The notes under the pieces were generated by a model, which saw only the letters and a program-made list of their open reading frames with translations, was not told where the DNA came from and ran no database searches. A stretch of DNA of 64,000 nt from Aphrophora alni (lineage: Eukaryota > Arthropoda > Insecta > Hemiptera > Aphrophoridae). Positions within the stretch are counted from its first letter, which is position 1, and each line of letters starts with the position of its first letter. A program made the position numbers and the translations under genes. The stretch is from NCBI GenBank assembly GCA_963513935.1, contig OY740773.1, positions 102,223,291-102,287,290 of the forward strand, read 5' to 3'. Positions 61,001 through 64,000 of this stretch are shown piece by piece.

Positions 61001-62535
61001 AATATATCTAACAAATGATAATTATGGTAAAGAAAAACTAACAATTCTGTAACTTTAATTCCAGGCTGGACTTCGTAACTCGCTTTTACTCTCAATCCTG
61101 CAACAATTGTTAGTAGAAGATCGAGAAGATGTTGTACGCCTGTCTTGTATCAAGAGTCTGGCACTCATTGTTGCTGTTATGGCTGATACTGATAAATACC
61201 CACAGGTAGGCTTACTCGAATTCAGTTATACAGTAGGAAATTAAATTTGACTTTTTTTTTTTATTAGAAATTTTATTCTATGGTTTAAACTTCTATAATT
61301 TCAACAACTTTTGAGAACCACTATTCCTTAATGGTTGCATGGTTTACGAAATATACCAAAAATGAAATTTAATGTTATATGGAATCGTGTTATAAAAAAA
61401 TAGAGCTTTATATTTTTACTTACGCCTTCAATCCATTTTGCCTAATAAAATTGGGCTATATATAAAAAATATAATTCAATTTAATCAATACATCTATAGC
61501 CAATTCTTGTTTTTCTGTTGTTATTCATATAAAATTATTTATCCATTTCCAAAATGTAACATTAAATAAATAAATATGTTCCATTTTAAATATACAAGGC
61601 TTGTTTTATTAGTAAAGTCTGGTTTAAAATAAACACAAAACTGGAAAATATTTGAAAAACTTTATAACTATGAATAAATACTATGTTTATTTACCTATGT
61701 TTTACATAGTTGCCTTCAACTTCAACACATTTTTTATAGTGTTTCTTTATTGTCTCTTCAAAAAATTTTGCCCCCTTGATTTATACTTGTCACACTATTT
61801 TTCAATTCGTCATCATCGTTAAACCTCTACGATGCAAGCCAGAGTTCAAGGTGTAGAAAGAGAAAATAATCACTAGGAGATAGATCAAGGCTGAATCAAG
61901 AGTGGATGATTCAAGATTTTCCAATGAAATTGTTTCAATTCACTTACTGTGAAATTTACCTTTTATGGCTGAGCATTATGTCATGTAAAAACAAATACCA
62001 CAAGACAGCATCTGCATTGCTTGTTTTGTATAGCTCTTCTAAGATTTATTAACATTTCATAATACGAAACGGTTGTCACAGTAGTTTTGTGGCACAAAAT
62101 TCGACAAGCAATTCACCCCTTTTGTCTTAAAAGTCAGTGAAGTGCTTATACAACCCCAAATGTGTGGACTGGTGTTAATCAAATTTGGTATATGGCTATA
62201 TTTTGGCCATATCTCTGGACAGTTTTAAAAAACTTGTTTGACATCTCAAAATTTGGTTGATGTAAGAAAAAACACAAAATTATGATTTTCTTAAAATCTA
62301 CTCAAAAACAATTTTGTTAATTATAACCTTTAAGGAAACAAACAAAATGTTTTGGTTGTTATCTCTCAAAAAAATACTGGTGAGTTAGAAGTAAAAAACC
62401 AAAATATAAGCTATGGGACTGTTTTAAAATATGAAATTTATCAAAATTATCGATTTCATTCAAATTTTAGGAAATGTGAAGATTAATAACCCAAACTCGA
62501 GTTTACAAAAAGCATGTATAAAAATATTACAGTTC

Positions 62536-62578
<43 letters not shown>

Positions 62579-63354
62579 CACCTTACTGCTGTCTTTAAAA
62601 GTTTGATTTTAATGAAATATGATTTGTTCTGAAGACATGTTTATGACACAAGCGAAGGAAGTTTAGGTTCATATTTAAAATTTATAAATTGTTTTTCAAA
62701 GACTGTGTCCATGTTCATTTTTGCATTTTGATAGACCTTACTGACATTTTTGGTGATAATTAGTTTTGGTTTGTTTTATTGGGATGGGTGAGTGAGAAAG
62801 TTTGTGCTTTCAAAAGTTGTAATTATGGAAGTTTTAGCTCTATAACCAAATCTAAGCGTCTGACTGTAAAATTTATAAATAAATCCTGCCAATCTGGGTA
62901 GAAATTTGTAAAATGATAATTTTGTTTACTCTGAATTCTCAAACAAACAAAAAAAATTATTGAAATTGCAGTTGCTTTAATTTAATTTATCTAATAGTTT
63001 AAGCGTGATTTTATTTAAAATTTTGTTATTTGAACTTAGTTTTGGTTCTAGGGTTGAAAATTCCATAATTTCAATAACTTTTAAAAGATACTATGTTCTC
63101 AAATATTGTATATATTTTTTAAAAGTATTATGAACAAAATGATCTTAAAATATTAACACCCTATTTGACAATATACACATTGTTTTTAGAGTGAGGAACT
63201 AACAATGTCTGCTCTCCAAGACTCGTCAACAACTGTCGTAGAGATGGCGGTTAATACTTTATTACCTGTTCTTGCCAAATGGGCGCTAGATCTAGGAAGA
63301 CTTCAGTCACATCTCCTCAGTAGACTGTTAAGTTTGCTTGAAACACTTCTCAAG
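32112..63354 (+). CDS. RELCH: RELCH (KIAA1468-like) LisH/HEAT protein, exons 1-11, 3' end outside window
   Basis: Joined exons give 1,941 nt, or 647 residues, about the N-terminal half of a protein near 1,200 residues in vertebrates. Phases agree across all eleven exons. In order: an N-terminal acidic region, with SYSDIANKLLRDRYYLSALELHTELIESGKE (about 26-56) and FSNPGNFE; a coiled-coil-prone segment (82-135); a LisH motif (about 149-180, ALNFLLNEYLLLHGYKLTSITF); DFEDWDDVGLNIPKPAELLQLYRD; a second coiled coil; a Ser/Thr-rich acidic spacer (about 285-390); then HEAT-type helices from about 394 on. Known of the family: RELCH binds RAB11 and oxysterol-binding protein on recycling endosomes and promotes cholesterol transfer to the trans-Golgi. 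The introns are large (up to about 6 kb) and packed with transposon debris. No premature stop or frameshift is seen. Confidence 0.95.
32525..32955 (+). repeat. Diverged direct duplication in RELCH intron 1
   Basis: 32528-32680 and 32790-32955 share CCAATATTTCTGTCAAAAAT/CCATTATTTCTGTCAAAAAT, AATTTACAAGTTT, GATGTTCAGAA, CCTATGC, TAGGTTTCATAAGT and TGTCTTCTAACA in the same order, spaced about 260 bp. Confidence 0.7.
33017..33063. repeat. Palindromic-family copy D
   Basis: AGCC(TA)n then TTGACCTAACCAGACCTAGT and AAAGG. It has the TA core and right arm of the family; the left arm is reduced to AGCC. It lies only 20 bp left of the Tigger-like element. Confidence 0.55.
33085..33844. mobile_element. 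Tigger/pogo-like non-autonomous element
   Basis: The element starts CAGTAGAACCCCTCTTAACC and ends GGTTAACAGAGGTTCTACTG, inverted ends typical of the Tigger/pogo group, with TA on both sides (33083-33084, 33845-33846). The right end repeats GGTTAATCCGAGG three times. The middle holds GC-rich tandem repeats. Open frames across it are by-products of that repeat. Confidence 0.8.
33499..33718. repeat. GC-rich tandem repeat, three ~74-bp units, inside the Tigger-like element
   Basis: Units begin with GCGGTGTTTTTA(T/C)GCC at 33499, 33573 and 33648 (spacing 74 and 75). Each contains GCCG(C/G)CGACAA, (A)TACCGCTATC and CGTTTGA followed by CGCCGCTGCTTTGGTG. It is much richer in G+C than the surrounding intron. 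Confidence 0.85.
33971..34045. repeat. Palindromic-family copy E
   Basis: GCGAGGTCTAGTCAGGTGGC, TATA core, then TAGTCCCCTAGGCGAGG and a perfect short palindrome GGTCTGGTCCGACCAGACC at 34019-34037, ending CTAATAAAG. Confidence 0.65.
34190..34225. repeat. Palindromic-family copy F
   Basis: (TA)n then AGTCACCTAGCCAGACTTAA and TAAAA. This is the right half of the family, sharing the TAATAAA tail with copy E. Confidence 0.55.
34430..34495 (+). repeat. Copy of a segment just after RELCH exon 1
   Basis: GACGGTTGAATTTAGTAGCG followed by AAAAATCATGAAATCATTTA repeats 32427-32465 (GGCGGTTGAATTTAGTGGTG ...), placing homologous words on both sides of 2 kb of intron. Confidence 0.6.
34500..35900. other. 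RELCH intron 1 segment without recognised elements
   Basis: AT-rich; nothing identified apart from scattered short repeats. Confidence 0.55.
35905..36478 (+). mobile_element. LTR-like segment A (possible solo LTR, BEL/Pao-like)
   Basis: This segment begins TGTAGCAGACC, contains GGCCACGCCTACC, a TTTGGGAA...GCGTCCTTTGAACAG block and CCAAATAAACAG, and ends ...ACGACA directly before AATTGGTGAGATC. It shares the order of motifs and a similar length with segment B at 51074. Placement in BEL/Pao is inference; no coding part is attached. Confidence 0.4.
37005..37166 (+). CDS. RELCH: RELCH exon 2
   Basis: This exon is 162 nt after acceptor TTTTTTTTAG, ending ACAG|GTAAGA. It encodes RSSSQVTLDSLDMTRYSEDG and then a heptad-like segment (VAVLEFELRKAKETISALRA) typical of a coiled coil. 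Confidence 0.93.
37437..38900 (-). pseudogene. hAT transposon relic (transposase on minus strand)
   Basis: A hAT-type terminus CAGTGGTGGTCAACCTTTTT begins at 37437. On the minus strand, decayed transposase landmarks occur: near 38070-38130 FGSTYICEQAFSLINTIKMK (the C-terminal dimerisation motif), then NLIYLAVYNP; near 38560-38700, AFVTDILG-LNTLNLYLEF with NSLFSSYE. Frames are broken many times. The opposite terminus and the expected copy of the flanking octamer CTGTAAAC were not found, so the other end is probably deleted or diverged. Confidence 0.7.
40268..40780. mobile_element. 513-bp foldback (palindromic) DNA transposon, Tc1/mariner-type ends
   Basis: The element is an inverted repeat over nearly its whole length: each arm is about 220 bp, with a small unpaired centre near 40500-40540. 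It starts CAGGGGTGGTGAAAAGTCCC and ends GGGACTTTTCACCATCCCCG, and is flanked by TA (40266-40267 and 40781-40782). No transposase. It is a long-hairpin MITE mobilised in trans by a Tc1/mariner-type enzyme (inference). Confidence 0.82.
41064..41230 (+). CDS. RELCH: RELCH exon 3 (LisH motif)
   Basis: This exon is 167 nt between TGTTTCAG and CAG|GTATTT. It encodes the LisH-type helix pair (EQRALNFLLNEYLLLHGYKL) and ends FADENEDQ. This motif mediates dimerisation in other LisH proteins. Confidence 0.94.
42525..42704 (+). CDS. RELCH: RELCH exon 4
   Basis: This exon is 180 nt, phase 0 at both ends, with acceptor CATTATAG and donor TTG|GTAATT. It encodes DFEDWDDVGLNIPKPAELLQ, a stretch nearly invariant in the family, and continues to SLDYKKQIDLL. 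Confidence 0.94.
43781..43860 (+). CDS. RELCH: RELCH exon 5 (coiled coil)
   Basis: This exon is 80 nt between TTGTTTGTAG and CG|GTCAGT. It encodes VLETEQLKEKIYSLENEKKD, a continuation of the coiled coil. It has no ATG, so it would be missed by an ORF caller. It is supported by matching splice phases on both sides. Confidence 0.88.
43985..44268. mobile_element. 284-bp inverted-repeat element (59-bp arms)
   Basis: Arms 43985-44043 and 44210-44268 are reverse complements with about two mismatches, around GTTTAGATTTTGTATGGATA and GGAGACACAGACTTATC. The 166-bp spacer has no coding potential. No clear target duplication was found. It is a MITE-like or foldback element in a RELCH intron. Confidence 0.78.
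45238..45579 (+). CDS. RELCH: RELCH exon 6 (acidic Ser/Thr spacer)
   Basis: This exon is 342 nt between TTGTAG and AACAG|GTAGGG. It encodes the low-complexity acidic linker beginning RLTCVEPVTTHF and including SIHSATPECFEMIEPSPVPT. It separates the coiled coil from the HEAT region. Confidence 0.92.
45795..45990 (+). repeat. Dispersed CT-rich repeat, copy 1
   Basis: Order of words GTTTTGGGTTAG, CAACTCTTGTTCTCTTCC, TCTTTATTTTATGTTCTTTT, T-run, CCCTTTAAACAACAAG matches copies at 60105 and 60660. It is probably the 3' part of a LINE or SINE. Confidence 0.55.
46000..48500. other. RELCH intron segment without recognised elements
   Basis: Some stretches (46130-46230 and 46640-47000) have more balanced base composition and may be old transposon sequence, but no terminus or coding motif was recognised. 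Confidence 0.5.
48690..48900 (+). pseudogene. LINE ORF2 C-terminal fragment
   Basis: One frame reads FQGNLKCRLCNQHLETAEHI then LRKCEALGRRRLISNN, the cysteine/histidine motif (C-C-ET-H-C) found after the reverse transcriptase/RNase H region of Jockey/R1-like LINEs. It is followed directly by a short TAA repeat (48878-48896). Upstream sequence is out of frame. Confidence 0.6.
49092..49275 (+). CDS. RELCH: RELCH exon 7 (start of HEAT region)
   Basis: This exon is 184 nt between TAACAG and GAG|GTAAGC. It encodes SLPPMFQREVITRCFIQTSK and then helices ending LVQCLPRIIPNVVVNKRE, the beginning of the helical repeat solenoid. Confidence 0.94.
49396..49442. repeat. (TA)n microsatellite
   Basis: Uninterrupted TA run in the RELCH intron after exon 7; a (TG)n run follows at 49689-49715 and ends just before the hAT element. 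Confidence 0.95.
49736..50435. mobile_element. Non-autonomous hAT element with 8-bp target duplication
   Basis: The 700-bp element starts CAGTGGTTCCCAACCTT and ends AGGTTGGGATCCACTG, imperfect terminal inverted repeats of hAT type. It is flanked on both sides by the octamer TGTTAGAC (49728-49735 and 50436-50443), an exact 8-bp target-site duplication. Both ends carry runs of TCGCCCCC/GGGGGCGA in inverted order. No transposase is encoded. Confidence 0.88.
50875..51071 (+). pseudogene. Short unrecognised ORF next to LTR-like segment B
   Basis: An open frame of about 65 codons from the ATG at 50877 (MEDRQYFGDYNNIKDARAKQ ...) ends in a stop three bases before the putative LTR start. The composition is protein-like (Tyr, Lys, Asp-rich) but I recognise no family. 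Position suggests the tail of a retrotransposon polyprotein or accessory frame. It could equally be chance. Confidence 0.25.
51074..51658 (+). mobile_element. LTR-like segment B, related to segment A
   Basis: This segment begins TGTGACAGAAATC, has AAGCCACACCCACC near the start, and a TTTGGGAA...GGACGTTTCCTGACTCAG block. It ends just before ACATTGGTGAGACC, matching the TTGGTGAGA that follows segment A. A short open frame (50875-51071) ends just before it, consistent with a 3' LTR preceded by the end of an internal region. Confidence 0.4.
51660..52980. other. RELCH intron segment before the second piggyBac relic
   Basis: AT-rich. The last 200 bp may be the untranslated leader of the piggyBac element, but its terminal repeat was not found. 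Confidence 0.45.
53030..54545 (+). pseudogene. piggyBac-like transposase, nearly full length but broken
   Basis: An acidic DSDEDEDSEDSGEDDG start and IPPIHDFTGKE match piggyBac N-termini. After a frameshift comes SWTPITIEELKKFQGLCLLA. Later segments LKKGEYISRQKLA, YNWNMREIDHSDQMIS and RWCIKIFFHLLDIALWNSMF are the family's catalytic and post-catalytic landmarks. A weak cysteine-type tail follows near 54340-54450. Several frameshifts and stops and a 33-bp internal duplication show it cannot make a functional enzyme. A large block between the N-terminal and catalytic parts is missing. It sits in a RELCH intron. Confidence 0.8.
54660..55010 (+). repeat. Palindromic CTCATATATGAG motifs downstream of the piggyBac relic
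   Basis: CTCATATATGAG occurs at 54689-54700 and inside the 16-bp perfect palindrome GGCTCATATATGAGCC at 54989-55004. A decayed copy (ACTCATATTTGAGCC) is near 54757. They lie after the transposase relic and may be subterminal transposase-binding motifs of that element. Confidence 0.5.
55439..55568 (+). CDS. RELCH: RELCH exon 8
   Basis: This exon is 130 nt between ATTTCAG and GGCAG|GTATTA. It encodes EFIPLLICTIHLHDEPTERE and the helix LLHWLFNLKKRPQEDERRCI. It follows the largest intron, of about 6.2 kb. Confidence 0.94.
55655..55740 (-). mobile_element. Penelope-like terminal fragment (minus strand)
   Basis: On the minus strand GAAGATGGAGGAACTCCGAA then ACATGTCGAC (55692-55661) has the stem (GGAG/CTCC) followed by GAAAC typical of Penelope-like element ends. 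It is followed within 100 bp by the 42-bp minisatellite. No coding part was found. Confidence 0.45.
55836..56220 (+). repeat. 42-bp minisatellite, nine full units
   Basis: Units start at 55836 and every 42 bp to 56172, with a partial tenth at 56214. Consensus pieces are ACACAAGGCTTTTGTTGGTT, GTAGGTACAAATT and CTACCTAAT. Units differ by few substitutions and no indels. TAGGTA/TACCTA within each unit can form a 6-bp stem. It lies in the RELCH intron after exon 8. Confidence 0.95.
57078..57757. mobile_element. Second non-autonomous hAT-type element
   Basis: The 680-bp element begins TAGGGCTGTGCCCGTTAACG and ends CGTTAACGCCCACCACTA, forming imperfect inverted termini. Flanking octamers GTACCTAT (57070-57077) and GTACCCAT (57758-57765) differ at one base and look like an aged 8-bp target duplication. 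Inside are many variants of the GTTAACG and GTCAACG words and a short GCACACCTGCACA repeat near 57590-57628. Confidence 0.75.
58004..58041. repeat. (TA)n microsatellite
   Basis: Uninterrupted TA run about 190 bp upstream of RELCH exon 9. Confidence 0.95.
58230..58375 (+). CDS. RELCH: RELCH exon 9
   Basis: This exon is 146 nt between TTTTCAG and TCT|GTACGT. It encodes GVVGLARVSSQAMIESELLP followed by QCWEQISHRYVERRLLVAEA, a classic HEAT helix pair of this family. Confidence 0.94.
58929..59395. mobile_element. Inverted pair of Penelope-like terminal sequences
   Basis: Arms about 58929-59055 and 59269-59395 are inverted copies, roughly 85% alike. Each contains CGGGAAT...ATTCCCG as a stem followed by GAAA, e.g. 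CGGGAAT at 59295-59301, ATTCCCG at 59310-59316 and GAAAC at 59316-59320. The centre has a 16-bp perfect hairpin (59226-59241 with 59251-59266). The orientation makes a long foldback. Confidence 0.55.
60105..60290 (+). repeat. Dispersed CT-rich repeat, copy 2
   Basis: CTTGGGTTATATCCCTCTC, TTCTTTTCCGACCCTGATCC, GTATTTGAGGGCTGGGGGTC and ACCTTTAAACAACAAG occur in the same order as copy 3, only 370 bp away. Confidence 0.6.
60660..60855 (+). repeat. Dispersed CT-rich repeat, copy 3
   Basis: CTTGGGTTAAATCGCTCTC, TTCTTTTCCGACCTTGAC, GTATTCGAGGGCTAGGTGTC and CCTTAAAACAAACAA; clearly homologous to copy 2. Confidence 0.6.
61065..61205 (+). CDS. RELCH: RELCH exon 10
   Basis: This exon is 141 nt, phase 0 at both ends, between AATTCCAG and CAG|GTAGGC. 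It encodes AGLRNSLLLSILQQLLVEDR followed by EDVVRLSCIKSLALIVAVMA. It contains no usable ATG-led ORF and was found by frame and splice continuity. Confidence 0.92.
61690..62160 (-). pseudogene. mariner-like transposase, C-terminal half, broken
   Basis: Read on the minus strand, decayed mariner landmarks appear in order: WGCISTSLTFKTKG, HNAQP (from the HDNARPH motif), FHWKILNHPLLIQP (from the W-HPPYSPDLAP region), SPSDYFLFLHLELWL and FNDDDELKNSV. Multiple stops interrupt the frame. The downstream A/T-rich tail reaches about 61590. The relic lies in the RELCH intron between exons 10 and 11. Confidence 0.75.
62262..62400 (+). repeat. Dispersed repeat, second copy
   Basis: Homologous to the reverse complement of 10380-10512 over about 130 bp with scattered substitutions; it lies just right of the mariner relic. 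Confidence 0.5.
62540..62577. repeat. (TAA)n microsatellite
   Basis: About twelve TAA units without interruption. Confidence 0.95.
63190..63354 (+). CDS. RELCH: RELCH exon 11, last exon in window
   Basis: This exon is 165 nt between TTTTTAG and AAG|GTAAAT, phase 0. It encodes SEELTMSALQDSSTTVVEMA and a following HEAT helix (LLSRLLSLLETLLK). The remaining roughly 550 residues of the gene lie beyond the right edge. Confidence 0.93.
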
Positions 63355-63876
63355 GTAAATTACAATTCAAAACTAGAACCTCTTTATACTTGACTTAAAA
63401 TACTTCTACAAAGGAAGTTCTTTACAGATCTGAATGAAATTTTATGATTTGTGTTTTATAGAAAGCTTTAACATTCTAGATTTGAATAAAGGTTGTAAAT
63501 ATTTTTAGGGATACTTTACAAAATTTAAATAAATGTTACACCAACTTTCCCTCCAATACTCATTCATAAAACCAAAGTTAAGCAAATAAAAAGTATTCAT
63601 TGCCATCTCGCTAAAAGTTAGAAGTTTTCAGGGAAAAAATTAAACATGTGTGGTGATGCTCCCATTTTTTTGTGTTCTGTAACTTTTCTCTACATGTGTA
63701 ATTTAAAGAATTTATTTTATAATTATTATTTTTACTGAATTTTTAATTTCTCTGTTATTTAAACTTATTGGGCGCTATTTTGTGAGGCAGCACAGACACT
63801 TAATGATTTTTTCGGGATCATGGAGTCTTCTAGGAAAATTTACTTAATCACAAATAAACTACAGATTTTGGAAATA

Positions 63877-64000
63877 CAGTAGAGTCTCGCAAACTCGGCA
63901 CTCGATAACCCGGCAGTCCGGATTACTCGGCGACCCCAACGGGAAAAAAATATATTGCTAAAAACAGCGATGTTCGTAAAAGTTCGGCAGATCCCAAAGC
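63877..64000. mobile_element. Tigger/pogo-type element, left end, cut by window edge
   Basis: After TA, CAGTAGAGTCTCGCAAACTC begins a sequence with ACTCGGCACTCGATAACCCGG and GGATTACTCGGCGACCCC, characteristic of Tigger/pogo element ends. It continues past the end of the window. Confidence 0.65.

Overview
The window is about 30% G+C eukaryotic DNA. It has split genes with GT-AG introns and a dense load of decayed transposons: piggyBac, hAT, Tc1/mariner, Tigger/pogo, Helitron, LINE, Penelope-like and LTR elements. The gene content and this repertoire suggest an insect; a hemipteran is only an impression from repeat style. Nothing bacterial, viral or CRISPR-like was found.

Two protein-coding genes can be assembled with consistent splice phases. 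On the minus strand, six exons (25741 down to 8264) encode a 1,159-residue chromodomain-Y-like (CDYL-type) protein. It has a long basic, low-complexity N-terminal half with AT-hook-like motifs and a C-terminal enoyl-CoA hydratase/isomerase fold. No chromodomain is encoded, and an in-frame stop lies just upstream of the ATG. Two very short in-frame cassette exons (24 and 39 nt) may lie in its 6.3-kb last intron. On the plus strand, eleven exons (32112 to 63354) encode the first 647 residues of RELCH (RAB11-binding, LisH, coiled-coil and HEAT-repeat protein); the gene runs off the right edge. The two genes are divergent, with about 6 kb between their start codons.

Layout: 1-8263 is AT-rich DNA beyond the CDYL-like stop codon, with a Helitron 3' end, SINE-like tRNA heads and a nested palindrome. 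8264-25989 is the CDYL-like gene, whose introns hold a LINE ORF1 relic, a Tigger-type MITE, a mariner relic, a Penelope-like fragment and an LTR/primer-binding-site fragment ending beside a splice donor. 25990-32111 is the intergenic region with a broken piggyBac gene. 32112-64000 is RELCH. Its large introns hold a Tigger-like element with GC-rich tandem repeats, two related LTR-like segments, a hAT gene relic, a 513-bp foldback element, a 59-bp-arm inverted repeat, two hAT non-autonomous elements with visible 8-bp target duplications, a broken piggyBac gene, a 42-bp minisatellite, Penelope-like terminal sequences and a mariner relic.

The two genes do not obviously act together: one is probably a nuclear chromatin cofactor and the other an endosomal recycling and cholesterol-transport factor. 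I see no new multi-gene system. The most interesting items are a small family of palindromic TA-core repeats, the chromodomain-less architecture of the CDYL-like protein, its possible micro-exons, and hammerhead-like vestiges in Penelope-like fragments. All boundaries were read by eye; homology calls rest on remembered family features and no search was run.
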